A DNA stretch of 64,000 nucleotides from Ruegeria arenilitoris (GCF_013035425.1 NZ_WQHX01000006.1:1-64000), one strand, 5' to 3'. Positions 26,703-35,711 are shown, counted from the stretch's first letter. Numbers and translations are program-made. Notes: generated by a model not told the origin, from the letters alone.

Positions 26703-28334
26703 ATGGTAAAAAACACAGATCCCCGCTTCGTCTCTCCCATGGCATGGAACCGCATTGAGCAGTGGTCCCGTCGAAAGCCAGCTTTTGCGCTTATGGGAGA
26801 GTTCAGTGCCGGAAAGTCGACACTGATGAACTTTCTTTTGCGTGAGCAAGCCCTGCCAACGCAGGTGACAGCAACACAGCTGCCACCCGTATGGTTCAGT
26901 TGGGGAAGCAGTCCGGCCTATGTCAAACGGCACGACGGCAGCAAACAAAGTATCACTTTGGATGAACTTGAAACGATCGCTGTCAATGATGCACAATTCG
27001 TCCGGATATTCCTCAAGGCTGACATTTTGGAAGCCGTTGATCTGATCGACACGCCCGGCATCTCGGACCCTAAGATTTCAACGGATGTCTGGCAGCGAGC
27101 TGTTGGTCAGGCAAATGGCGTACTGTGGTGTACGCATTCCACTCAGGCTTGGCGTGAAACCGAGCGTGCGACTTGGGTATCGTTGCCGGAACGATTGCAG
27201 AATAATTCGTTGCTGTTGATTACACGTGCCGATGCCCTGAGTGCGAAAGACAGGCAAAAAGTACTGCGTCGTGTGAACCGCGAGGCGGGTCACCTTTTCA
27301 ATCGCACAATACTGTTTTCGGCTCGTGATGCTATAACTGCGCGCGATAAGACGGGTGATGCCGAGTTGTGGTCGCGCAGCGGCGGTGGAAAAATGGTCGA
27401 CAGCTTTTTGGAGATTACAGAACAGATAATGGATGGCCGTGCTGATCAACTGGCCCGGTATCAAATCGATAAATCGCAGTCTGGTCAAACCTTGGTTCAC
27501 CCTGCAGAGGAAGCGGATTCAATACCCGAAGACTCGCAAGTCAAACTAGTTGAACTCAGCGGAGGCTTCAAAAGCGAGGATCGCAATGTAATCACTAACT
27601 TTCCGGTAAGGCCGGCTCGGGTAGAACGCCGCACCGAAGAGCCAGAGCGTTCTCGCATTGACCCCAATGAGGCTGAACGCATGCGTGCTGAAATGGTCAA
27701 TGATGTTGAAGCGACCTCGAAAGAAGAGTTGCGGTCATACTTTCGCGAGACTACGGAAGATTCTCCGCATCTAAGTGGACTGACAAACCCTGATCTAGAT
27801 GTAGATGAGTTTGAGTTTTCCGAGGGCGACGAAGTAAATGAAGAACCCGAACTGATCATTGTAAGTCAGGAAGAAGAAGATAGCCTGACTTCGGAAGTTG
27901 AACCCAAACCTGGGCCAGACATAGGACAGTCCGTTTCTTCGATCACGGCCCTGCTTGCAGAACAAACGAAAGGCGACGGGGAAGATTATGAACCCGAACC
28001 CGAAGGCAATGTTCTGACCGCGGCTGAAGTTGTATCTATTGAACCCGACACGCCGATGTCACGTGAAGACATGTCAGACCAAACGGACCCAACTTCCGAA
28101 CATTTGCTTGACGCTCGAGTTAGTGCGCCGCCTAGCGCCTTGTCGATGTGGCGCGAGATTGAGGAAAACGATCCTCTGCCTGACGACGCGAAAGGTCTGA
28201 AAAATGCCTTTACCGCGTTTCTGCGGGAATTCGATCAGATCGCATTGGAACACAACGCTCATGGGCAAAAAAATCCGCTACGATCTGTTCGGAAATCGAA
28301 TGACAACGCTGGCGCGGAGTGGCATGTGTTGTAG
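26703..28334 (+). CDS. Dynamin-like GTPase, short type with acidic tail (pair 1)
   Basis: A 543-aa protein. The N-terminal ~240 residues form a GTPase domain: GEFSAGKS (32-39), ALPTQVTATQLPP (50-62), DTPG (116-119) and TRAD (174-177). The rest is low-complexity and strongly acidic (e.g. EFEFSEGDEVNEEPEL, SQEEEDSL, DYEPEPEGN). It ends with a predicted helix (LKNAFTAFLREFDQIALEHNAH). It shares AWRETER..W...P and SLL..TRAD with the short GTPase at 31780-33075. The acidic linker has many Ser/Thr next to Glu/Asp and might be a kinase target or FHA ligand; this is inference. It lacks the long helical stalk of the 670-aa partner, so the two may form a mixed complex. Confidence 0.85.
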   Translation: MVKNTDPRFVSPMAWNRIEQWSRRKPAFALMGEFSAGKSTLMNFLLREQALPTQVTATQLPPVWFSWGSSPAYVKRHDGSKQSITLDELETIAVNDAQFVRIFLKADILEAVDLIDTPGISDPKISTDVWQRAVGQANGVLWCTHSTQAWRETERATWVSLPERLQNNSLLLITRADALSAKDRQKVLRRVNREAGHLFNRTILFSARDAITARDKTGDAELWSRSGGGKMVDSFLEITEQIMDGRADQLARYQIDKSQSGQTLVHPAEEADSIPEDSQVKLVELSGGFKSEDRNVITNFPVRPARVERRTEEPERSRIDPNEAERMRAEMVNDVEATSKEELRSYFRETTEDSPHLSGLTNPDLDVDEFEFSEGDEVNEEPELIIVSQEEEDSLTSEVEPKPGPDIGQSVSSITALLAEQTKGDGEDYEPEPEGNVLTAAEVVSIEPDTPMSREDMSDQTDPTSEHLLDARVSAPPSALSMWREIEENDPLPDDAKGLKNAFTAFLREFDQIALEHNAHGQKNPLRSVRKSNDNAGAEWHVL

Positions 28335-28388
28335 CGAAAATTGCGATTAATGGGTTTGAAGTAACCGATCGCAGGAACAGGCTGAGAT

Positions 28389-28790
28389 ATGTCAATCGAA
28401 AAGGTTTTAGCAGCTGCAATCGAAGCTGTACCCGGCTGCTTGGCAGCCGGTTATATCGATATGGAAACGGGAATGCTGTTAGGTACAAGTGCTATCGATC
28501 AGGACAATGCCAGTAGCTTAAAAAGTTCGGCTTTGGCTGCCACTAACCTGTTTCAGGGGAGCGGCATCGCAGCCTTTGAAAAGCTGTTGCGTTCGGACGA
28601 GGCAGATCAGACGATTAGCTCGGTTTTTGGGGAAGTCGCGGTGTTCTCGGACGACCGGGTATTCATTTTTCTGCGAATGCAAGAGCTCTCGGACCATGTT
28701 ATTTTTTTTATCTGTCAAGACCGCACCAATATCGAGCTGATGTTAGCCAAATCACATCTCAGCCTTGGACTAGTTGCCGCCGCAATTTAG
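28389..28790 (+). CDS. Roadblock/LC7-like protein
   Basis: A 133-aa protein with the layout of a roadblock/LC7 domain: an opening helix (SIEKVLAAAIEAVPG), a first strand pair (CLAAGYIDMETGMLLG), a long helix (SSLKSSALAATNLFQG), further strands (ISSVFGEVAVFSDDRVFIFLRM, HVIFFICQDRTN) and a last helix (IELMLAKSHLSLGLVAAA). Roadblock proteins in bacteria commonly act as GTPase regulators, as MglB does for MglA. Position between two pairs of GTPase genes fits such a role. The assignment rests on pattern, not on invariant residues, and other alpha/beta folds remain possible. Confidence 0.55.
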   Translation: MSIEKVLAAAIEAVPGCLAAGYIDMETGMLLGTSAIDQDNASSLKSSALAATNLFQGSGIAAFEKLLRSDEADQTISSVFGEVAVFSDDRVFIFLRMQELSDHVIFFICQDRTNIELMLAKSHLSLGLVAAAI

Positions 28791-28814
28791 GCGGGGCCCA
28801 AAGGGGATAATGAC

Positions 28815-29675
28815 ATGATGGACCCTGAAATTTTAGATCTACTAGAAGAGATTGGGCGAACCTCCACCGCTCGTCTGACCCCTGCAATCTGCCTTGCCGG
28901 CAAGAGGCCACAGGATAGGCGCTCCCAAGTTCTGAAGGCTATCAGGTGCACAATATTGCCTCGAAGACTGGATTTTGTTGCCGCAGATGGCACACGTTTG
29001 TCAATCGATGTCGGCAGTTCGCGCGTAACGAATATTCTTGAATGCGATACTGGCCCAAAGCCGGATTTTGAAATGGATACTCGGGCGTCATTGATTGAGC
29101 AATTGGCACGCCTGATATCTGATCTCGTATCTGCCCCTGGCCCACTGCAACTGGAGTCTCTGTGCCCTGATACTTCGCTCGCGGCAGATGATGTCGGTTT
29201 GACCTATTCTGAAGTTGCGACCGCTTGCGCCAACATAGACTTACCTGAAGAGCCACGCGTAACTCTGGTGCCAGATAACCCAATTGAAACAGAGTCCGTG
29301 CAAGACCCAAATTCTGACGATCTGCCTGCCGCGGCCAAGACGTTTTACGATGGTATGGACAGATTTGCGTTGGGGCGTTTTTTAATTTCAAGTGATGGCA
29401 TTGAGGTTTCACAGTTCGAGGGCTTGTGCGCACAGGATCAGCCCGCGCACCCAGATAAGGATGTCCTATCTGAAATCATTCGCGACCTCGTCGGATGGCA
29501 AACCGACAGCAGCACAGACCTGCCGCAAATGGTTGTTATGCGTCCTTCCGGCGGCCAGGGAACAGGCGTGGCGTTTGTAAGTGACGGCAAGAATACGACT
29601 GGGGCCTTACACGATGCTCGTAAGCTTGAGGCTGTTGTATCGATGTGGAAATCATCAAAGAACGCCGCCGAATAA
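28815..29675 (+). CDS. Unrecognised protein between the two GTPase pairs
   Basis: A 286-aa soluble protein with no transmembrane segment or signal peptide. It begins MMDPEILDLLEEIGRTSTARLTPAICLAGK, followed by a strand-rich part (RLDFVAADGTRLSIDVGSSRV). The middle is acidic (PDNPIETESVQDPNSDDLPAA), and the C-terminal part contains DMPQMVVMRPSGG-like strands (LPQMVVMRPSGGQGTG). No family recognised. It follows the roadblock-like gene by 24 bp and precedes the second long GTPase by 68 bp, so it belongs to the operon. The C-terminal half might be an effector or adaptor domain; nothing in the sequence decides this. Confidence 0.75.
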   Translation: MMDPEILDLLEEIGRTSTARLTPAICLAGKRPQDRRSQVLKAIRCTILPRRLDFVAADGTRLSIDVGSSRVTNILECDTGPKPDFEMDTRASLIEQLARLISDLVSAPGPLQLESLCPDTSLAADDVGLTYSEVATACANIDLPEEPRVTLVPDNPIETESVQDPNSDDLPAAAKTFYDGMDRFALGRFLISSDGIEVSQFEGLCAQDQPAHPDKDVLSEIIRDLVGWQTDSSTDLPQMVVMRPSGGQGTGVAFVSDGKNTTGALHDARKLEAVVSMWKSSKNAAE

Positions 29676-29743
29676 CCCCGATCCTGCCCAATAGTGTCCA
29701 CTTTTTTAATCTAGATTCGGAAGCGAGTTGTCAGGGTAAACTA

Positions 29744-31783
29744 ATGAGTGAGCTGAGCCGCCGCGAACTAATTCGCATCGCCGAAGATATGAATGAAATA
29801 AGCAATGACGAGACCCGTCATTTCATTTCTCGTATTGTAGACGACCTTTCAAAGCTAAAGCCCTCAATTGCATTTGTCGGACAGATTAAGGCTGGCAAGT
29901 CGCGCCTAATTAACGGTTTTACCGGTCAAGCTGGATATCTTCCGTCTGATGTGAACCCTTGGACAACAGTGATCACCGATATGCATTTCGGCCACCCTTC
30001 TGGTCGCACTTCTGGGGCTGAGTTTCACTTCTTTGACAACCGTCAGTGGAAGGCTTTGATTGCCGAAGGTGAAGAACTGCGCAACATGTTCCCCGATGAC
30101 GAGGACAGCTATAAGCGGGAGATGATCGAAGAACAGGTCGAGGCGATGAAAACACGCGCTCGGTTGCGCCTGGGCGAAAGCTATGAACAATTGCTGGGCC
30201 AACGTCACGACCTGGAGGAGCTGACATCAGAGGATTTGGCTCGTTACGTATGTGCGGGAGACGATCCAGAGGACGACGGAGAGCGCGACCCCGGATCGGA
30301 TCGAGGCCTTTACAGCGACATAACCCGAAAAGCCGAAGTTTTTTTCGAAATTGGCCATTTCCCGTTTCCGGTCACAGTTACTGACACGCCGGGTGTAAAT
30401 GACCCGCTATTAATCCGGGAAGAAATATCGCGCCAATATCTTAAAGAGTCTGATTTTTTTGTGGTGGTTCTGTCCGCCCATCAGGCCCTTTCGCGGGCAG
30501 ACCTGAAGTTGTTTCGTCTCATGCAGGCGCTGGAGTTGGGGCAGATCGTTGTATTTATCAACCGGGTTGATGAACTAGGGGGCGGTGCCGAGGATGCTGA
30601 CAAGGTCAAGGCTGATGTTGTGGAAGGTCTTGAAAATGCCCTTGGAAACTCTGAGATCGATGTGCTGGTGGGCAGTGCCCAATGGGCCCATTACGCTTTG
30701 ACCGGTGATGAATCTGGCATTGACCATGACCAGGTTCTGGCTTGGCTGCGTGCCCATCCGGAACAGATGAACCAGTATCTGTCTGGTGTGCAGGAGATCA
30801 AACAAGGCCCCGGACCCATCAGTCGCGAGGCCATTTTGCGTTACGCCGCGATGATTGCGTCCGGCTTGCCAGACTTGCGCCATCATGTAACACAAGCATT
30901 GGCCAACGGCCCGCGTAATGAACAAATGCGAATGGCCTGGCAGCACCTTAATGGATTTGCACAGGGTGACTTGGAGCGTAGCACCGCAAGGTTACGGGCA
31001 TTGGATGAGGAACGCGCGGATGATCCAAGCGCTATCGAAGGCAACAAGAAGCTAGCGGAATTGAAAACCCTCATTGCTGAAAAATCCGAATCCATAACCA
31101 AGGACATGGACAATGTTCTGGCCAATTTGCGTGGTGTAATGGACGACACCGTATCGGAGGCAGTGTCGACCGTTGTCCGTGGTTCTGATGGGAATTCCCC
31201 ACTTCTAAGTCGCGATGGTGAAACCGAACTGAATTTTGGTCCGCTACGTGAAAGGATGCGGGAACTGGTGCAGGGTGCGACACAAGTCATACGCCAACGC
31301 ATGCTGAGTGAGCTTTATGCCGTGGACATGCAAAGCAATTCAGCATTGCGTGCCCTTCCCGGGTGGAAGGAACCTGTGGACAATCGAATGAACACCAGCG
31401 CAGTAAGGTGGTTTCGCCCAGATACAACGGCTTTGACTCGTGGAATAACCGTTGAACTTCGAGTGACCTGGTTGTCGCGATTGATTTCAAGGCGCAGCGT
31501 TGTGAATAGGGCTGAACGAATGATCGTTCAGGAATTTGAGATGATCGGGGATGATCTGATCGATACTGCCCGCGGTGACCTGTTAGACCGTATGCAAACA
31601 GTAGTGGATCATTATTTGGCACTATTGGCTGGGCACTTGGAGCACCGCGCCGGACCGAATGGAGGCAATGCCCGTGCCGAAGCGCAACAAGCTGTTGACC
31701 GTGCTCGACGTATAGTGGACGAACTGAGCTCGGTCCTTGGGCCCGACCGGTTCGAGGCTTTACACGCTGAGGCAGCAGAATGA
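29744..31783 (+). CDS. Dynamin-like GTPase, long type (pair 2)
   Basis: A 679-aa paralog of the long GTPase of pair 1. P-loop GQIKAGKS (46-53), LPSDVNPWTTVIT, DTPGVND, VVVLSAHQALSRADL, INRVDEL and VGSAQWAHYALTG align with the pair-1 protein, as does the insert RYVCAGDDPEDDGE after the LGQRH motif. The remaining half is helical. The segment TWLSRLISRRS at about residue 575 occupies the same place as the Trp-rich patch of the paralog. The start ATG 29744 has AGGG 8 nt upstream; a longer frame from 29645 overlaps the previous gene and is unlikely. The stop overlaps the next GTPase by 4 bp (ATGA). Confidence 0.88.
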   Translation: MSELSRRELIRIAEDMNEISNDETRHFISRIVDDLSKLKPSIAFVGQIKAGKSRLINGFTGQAGYLPSDVNPWTTVITDMHFGHPSGRTSGAEFHFFDNRQWKALIAEGEELRNMFPDDEDSYKREMIEEQVEAMKTRARLRLGESYEQLLGQRHDLEELTSEDLARYVCAGDDPEDDGERDPGSDRGLYSDITRKAEVFFEIGHFPFPVTVTDTPGVNDPLLIREEISRQYLKESDFFVVVLSAHQALSRADLKLFRLMQALELGQIVVFINRVDELGGGAEDADKVKADVVEGLENALGNSEIDVLVGSAQWAHYALTGDESGIDHDQVLAWLRAHPEQMNQYLSGVQEIKQGPGPISREAILRYAAMIASGLPDLRHHVTQALANGPRNEQMRMAWQHLNGFAQGDLERSTARLRALDEERADDPSAIEGNKKLAELKTLIAEKSESITKDMDNVLANLRGVMDDTVSEAVSTVVRGSDGNSPLLSRDGETELNFGPLRERMRELVQGATQVIRQRMLSELYAVDMQSNSALRALPGWKEPVDNRMNTSAVRWFRPDTTALTRGITVELRVTWLSRLISRRSVVNRAERMIVQEFEMIGDDLIDTARGDLLDRMQTVVDHYLALLAGHLEHRAGPNGGNARAEAQQAVDRARRIVDELSSVLGPDRFEALHAEAAE

Positions 31784-33075
31784 TTGAATTTCCCGGAACC
31801 GAGCAGGTAGTAAAAAAACTCGAAAGCTTTCTGACGGCAACCGAAAACACTCCATCCTCAATTGAATTGGATGAGCTACGCGAACGGGCTATTATGCATG
31901 CGCAGCGGTTGTCCAACACCGTGGCTATCGGTTTTGCCGGAGAGTTTGGTGCCGGAAAATCCAGTTTAGCCAATATGCTGGCAGGAGCTGACATTTTGCC
32001 CACCGGTCCGCAGCAACAGAAACTGCCTCTTGTGATTGTTGCTTTTGCTGAGGAACCCGAAACTAGTGTTGGTTGGTGGGGCAAGGAACCTAAAGTTTAT
32101 TCTGGCGTAACATTGGAAAAAGCGGCCGCTGACAATCCGGATTTTATTTCGGTCGGTCTTAACACCCCTGCTCTGCGGGATATTTCGCTTTTCGACCTGC
32201 CTGGTTCAGATGCTCTTGACGAGTCATATAAGCAAACTTTGGCTCTGCTGGATTATGTGGATTGCGCCATCTGGTGCACCAATGGCACGAGCGCGTGGCG
32301 GGAAACTGAACGCCACCTTTGGCGGCAAGTGCCGAAAAAGCTGCGCGAGAGCAGTTTGTTGGCCGTGACACATGCCGATCTTTTACCCGACGACGAAGCG
32401 CGTGATCGCGTTTTGCGGAGATTGGAAAAGGAAAATAGTGATATGTTCCAGACGGTTGTTCCAATTGGTACGCCGCTGGCTGTAAAAGCCATGTCCCAGG
32501 AACCTGAACCTGATTTCAGACTTTGGGAATCTTGTGGCGGCTCAAAACTCGCTGAAGTAATCTTGCGGGTGGCTTCCGAATATCGTCAGAGCGATCTGTT
32601 GTCCGCTCGTAACGATCTGAAAGACCACTTTGATCCCTTCCTTGCGAATATCGAGGCTCCAGTTACAGTTGAGCATGATACATCGGGAGCAGATGGACAA
32701 GATGTTCACACCAGTCTTAGCGTGTCGCTGCCTCCGCTGAACAACCCGATCCTAGAGGATTGGCTGGTCGCAATTGCCGGGATCTGCAACGAACTTCGTG
32801 AGAATGCGGACATTGAGCCCTCGAGTTTTCTACAAAGCTGTCAGGAAATTGTCGAAGATTTTGCTGATCGTTTGGATTCGGGCACGGAAATTGATGCTAG
32901 TGCGGACTGGGTTCCAGGTGAATTTGAAAAAGCGACGGACCTTTTGATGCTATTGCAATTTGAGAGCGGCGATGCACCGTTAAGAGATGCAGTCGGTATC
33001 CTTGCACAACTTAGCGATAATCTGGCTTGGGCTGGAAGTACGGTAGCTTCCGCGCCTACTAAAACCGGGACGTGA
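31780..33075 (+). CDS. Dynamin-like GTPase, short type (pair 2)
   Basis: A 431-aa paralog of the short GTPase at 26703-28334: GEFGAGKS (54-61), ILPTGPQQQKLPL, DLPG (139-142) with Leu where Thr is usual, and THAD, plus the shared blocks AWRETERHLW and LRRLEKEN. The C-terminal ~150 residues are acidic and helical, without the very long acidic linker of its paralog. Translational coupling to the long GTPase (4-bp overlap) supports a 1:1 complex. The Thr-to-Leu change in G3 could alter hydrolysis; dynamin-type G3 tolerates some variation, so activity is uncertain. Confidence 0.85.
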   Translation: MIEFPGTEQVVKKLESFLTATENTPSSIELDELRERAIMHAQRLSNTVAIGFAGEFGAGKSSLANMLAGADILPTGPQQQKLPLVIVAFAEEPETSVGWWGKEPKVYSGVTLEKAAADNPDFISVGLNTPALRDISLFDLPGSDALDESYKQTLALLDYVDCAIWCTNGTSAWRETERHLWRQVPKKLRESSLLAVTHADLLPDDEARDRVLRRLEKENSDMFQTVVPIGTPLAVKAMSQEPEPDFRLWESCGGSKLAEVILRVASEYRQSDLLSARNDLKDHFDPFLANIEAPVTVEHDTSGADGQDVHTSLSVSLPPLNNPILEDWLVAIAGICNELRENADIEPSSFLQSCQEIVEDFADRLDSGTEIDASADWVPGEFEKATDLLMLLQFESGDAPLRDAVGILAQLSDNLAWAGSTVASAPTKTGT

Positions 33076-33412
33076 TACGTTCACGCTTAAATTGAGTGTC
33101 TGGATCGCGGTTTGGAGTGTTCAGAATCACGCTGCAATTGTTTCGAATTTGTAGACCAATCGTCAAAATTCGCTGTATATGCTCGTATTTTTTTAAAGGA
33201 AAAACACTATATATAGAGTATTGTCTGCCCACAGACTATATATAGTATTTGATGAAATTTGATCCATAGTGAAGCCATCAGGCGGCCCCATTAAAGTCAA
33301 ATTTGAAACGTCTAACCGTTCTCAAGTGTACTGCGGTTGTGTCTGGTTGTGAGTTTACGGGCGATAGGTCCGATTGTTTTTACCGCAAAGTGAATGGAAT
33401 GGGCGGGAAGAA
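33076..33412. promoter_or_regulatory. Control region of the kinase operon with repeated AT palindromes
   Basis: A 337-bp gap without genes. ACTATATATAG occurs at 33206-33216 and again at 33235-33245, 29 bp apart. The second copy extends to ACTATATATAGT (33235-33246), a perfect 12-bp palindrome; the first continues as AGAGTA. Upstream are CAATTG (33135-33140) and CGTCAAAAT (33161-33169), both also present before the GTPase operon. The AT palindromes could be operator sites on one face of the helix, or include -10 elements. A short CGTGA/TCACG hairpin overlaps the stop codon of the preceding gene. Confidence 0.5.
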
Positions 33413-35626
33413 ATGAGCCACAACCAGGCTGTTGGTGCGACGCACGACGAACCTCAGATAGAAGGCCTCCAACCAGGGGCAAAGTTGCTGCGCGGTCAGT
33501 ATGAGATTCTTCGTTTTCTCAGCAATGGCGGTTTTGGTATCACCTATCTGGCCCGCGATAGCCTTGAGCGCGATGTGGTCATCAAAGAGTGTTACCCCAG
33601 CGCCCTGTGTCGTAGAAATGGAGATTTCGTCGAGGCGGTAAACCCGGGGCTCAACGAAGATCTTAGGGCAATCATCGACCTGTTTATTCTGGAAGCCAGG
33701 AACCATGCCCGTCTTGTACATCCAAATATCGTCGACGTTCATCAAGTGTTCGAGGACAACAATACCGCTTACATCGCGATGGATTTTGTCCGTGGTTGCG
33801 ACCTTCTGGAATTTGTTGAGAACGCCGAAAACAGAGGTGATCCGGAGTTTATTGTTCAGGTCACAGAGAAGATGCTGTCCGCAGTGTCCTTCATACACCA
33901 AAGCGGAATGTTGCATCGCGACATTTCGCCAGACAATATTCTGATCAACGAGAATGGTGAACCTATTCTGATTGATTTTGGTGCGGCACGCGAGCAAGCA
34001 GCGCACAAATCGACTGCTTTGTTGACGTTGCGGGTAATAAAGGACGGCTACTCGCCGCACGAATTCTATGTTCGGGGCGCGGAACAAAGTCCCAGTAGTG
34101 ATCTATATGTCTTGGCCGCAACCCTGTATCACGCCATAACCGGCGAACGTCCAATCGACGGGCAAACCCGCCTGAACGCGTTCAACAATGGTCAATCTGA
34201 CCCTTATGTTCCGCTTTCCGGGCGCTATTCGGGATATCCGAGCAAATTCCTGAATGCGATTGACAAGGCGCTGGAGGTACACACCACCGATCGTCTTCAA
34301 TCGGCTTTGGATTGGTTGCGAATGTTCCGCGGACCAGACGTGATCTTTGACACGTTTGCTTACCGTCCAGTGTCCGTGATCGTCGGCATGGACCACAAAG
34401 ATCACGAGGCCGAGAAAGAACGCATAAAAGCCGAGACTGAAAATGCCGAGGCTGTTGTGACCGCCCTTCTTGCTGGCAATGCTGACCTTACGCTTGGGAA
34501 CGAAGAAAAACCTGAACAAGAGCACGCGAATTTCGCAACTTCAGATAACGCACCGGTTACCGTTGACACAGTAGTCAAAAGCGGTTCGGGAAGCGGAAGC
34601 AGGTCAATTGTATTGGTCGTGATCGCGTTAGCGGCGGTCGTTACAGGAATGATAATTCTGATGTCGGGCGAAAACTCCACGCCCAAGGCAACCCCGGTCA
34701 CAGTTGAGGCCCCAGCGCCGATTGATGCTGTACCGGAACCGGTCGAGCAGACCGTCGAAGTCCAAGCAGAGCCGGAATCGGCCGAACCCGCTTTGGCACC
34801 CGAGACCGAGGTGGCGCAAGAGCAACCTGTCGAGCAGACAGTGATCCAGGAACCAGATTCGAAAGAAACGTTAGAGCCGCCACTCGATGCCGTTCCCGCC
34901 TCAGAGATTCCGCCAGCGGAAATATCAATCCTGGAAGTTGGCGAAAAGCAGCCCGAACTGGAAGCCGAGGCAGCACTCTCTGAGTCTGAAATTGGTTTAC
35001 CTTTGGAAGAACTCATCAATCTCTTGGACAACCAGGTGGCTTTCGCTCACTGGGACGTGGATGTACCGTTCACTGTTTCACGTCGTCGTGCATCGACGGG
35101 TAATGTGCTTGCTATTAGTGGTATTGATGCTGATCAGGATATGTCCGTTGTCGGCGATTGGGTTCAGCGTGGAACGACGATTTTTACTCTGAACGGTGAA
35201 CCTATTCGCGCGGATCTCTCGTTTGAAGCACACATATTGAGCAATTTTGCAGTTGAACCTGATGGGTATGTACGGGTTACCGCCCGTTACCGCGCATTGG
35301 GTAAAACCCGTGCGCAGAATGCTGTTTTAGCATTGCCCGCATACCGCAGTCTGGGTCTTGAGAACGGGCTAACCTTCAGTATCCGCCACGTAGACGGGTA
35401 CGGCTGGCAAACATCAGTACAGACAGTGCCGAACGACAGTGAAAGTGACCTTAGACGTGGCGACGTTCTGTTGCGCGAAGGTGAGGAAAGCGTTGCTTTC
35501 GATGGTCCAGAAAGTCTGGACGTGATCCTCGAAAATCTTGTTGCCGAAAGCCGCCCCACAGCCGAGCTGACCGTATTGCGCAACGGATCTGAAACCGCCG
35601 CTACCATGCGGCTTGCGCAGGAGTAG
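33413..35626 (+). CDS. Membrane-anchored Ser/Thr protein kinase with PDZ-like periplasmic end
   Basis: A 737-aa protein, start ATG 33413 after GGGAAG. Kinase domain ~30-310: SNGGFGITYLA (37-47), VVIK58, HRD (168-170) in HRDISPDN and DFG (188-190); Ser replaces the Lys of the usual HRDLKPxN. GYSPHEFYVRG follows the activation loop. After a charged linker comes one transmembrane helix (SIVLVVIALAAVVTGMIILM), then a Pro/Glu-rich stretch. The C-terminal domain's last part (RRGDVLLREGEESVAF, ENLVAESRPTAELTVLRNG) looks like PDZ. Topology: kinase in cytosol, PDZ-like part in periplasm. First gene of a kinase-FHA-PP2C-LysM series on the same strand as the GTPases. Confidence 0.93.
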   Translation: MSHNQAVGATHDEPQIEGLQPGAKLLRGQYEILRFLSNGGFGITYLARDSLERDVVIKECYPSALCRRNGDFVEAVNPGLNEDLRAIIDLFILEARNHARLVHPNIVDVHQVFEDNNTAYIAMDFVRGCDLLEFVENAENRGDPEFIVQVTEKMLSAVSFIHQSGMLHRDISPDNILINENGEPILIDFGAAREQAAHKSTALLTLRVIKDGYSPHEFYVRGAEQSPSSDLYVLAATLYHAITGERPIDGQTRLNAFNNGQSDPYVPLSGRYSGYPSKFLNAIDKALEVHTTDRLQSALDWLRMFRGPDVIFDTFAYRPVSVIVGMDHKDHEAEKERIKAETENAEAVVTALLAGNADLTLGNEEKPEQEHANFATSDNAPVTVDTVVKSGSGSGSRSIVLVVIALAAVVTGMIILMSGENSTPKATPVTVEAPAPIDAVPEPVEQTVEVQAEPESAEPALAPETEVAQEQPVEQTVIQEPDSKETLEPPLDAVPASEIPPAEISILEVGEKQPELEAEAALSESEIGLPLEELINLLDNQVAFAHWDVDVPFTVSRRRASTGNVLAISGIDADQDMSVVGDWVQRGTTIFTLNGEPIRADLSFEAHILSNFAVEPDGYVRVTARYRALGKTRAQNAVLALPAYRSLGLENGLTFSIRHVDGYGWQTSVQTVPNDSESDLRRGDVLLREGEESVAFDGPESLDVILENLVAESRPTAELTVLRNGSETAATMRLAQE

Positions 35627-35669
35627 AGAAACCCGGATCGAGTGATATTCGCTGGCAAGTATGTGCTGA

Positions 35670-35711
35670 GGGTGGCCCCCAGTTAGCCACCCAACGGGGA
35701 CCGGCCCGTTG
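35670..35711 (+). other. Two back-to-back hairpins between the kinase and FHA genes
   Basis: GGGTGGC (35670-35676) pairs with GCCACCC (35686-35692). Immediately after, sharing one base, CAACGGG (35692-35698) pairs with CCCGTTG (35705-35711). Both stems are perfect 7-bp. No T-run follows directly. They may attenuate transcription or stabilise mRNA so that kinase and FHA/phosphatase are made in different amounts. Confidence 0.5.

Noticed and set aside
24263-33075. Reading the GTPase cluster as an anti-phage defence island
   Set aside because: Dynamin-like proteins can act in defence, but no nuclease, toxin, transposase or other defence gene is near, and the linked kinase and LysM-SBP genes point to envelope physiology. 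Not excluded, only unsupported.
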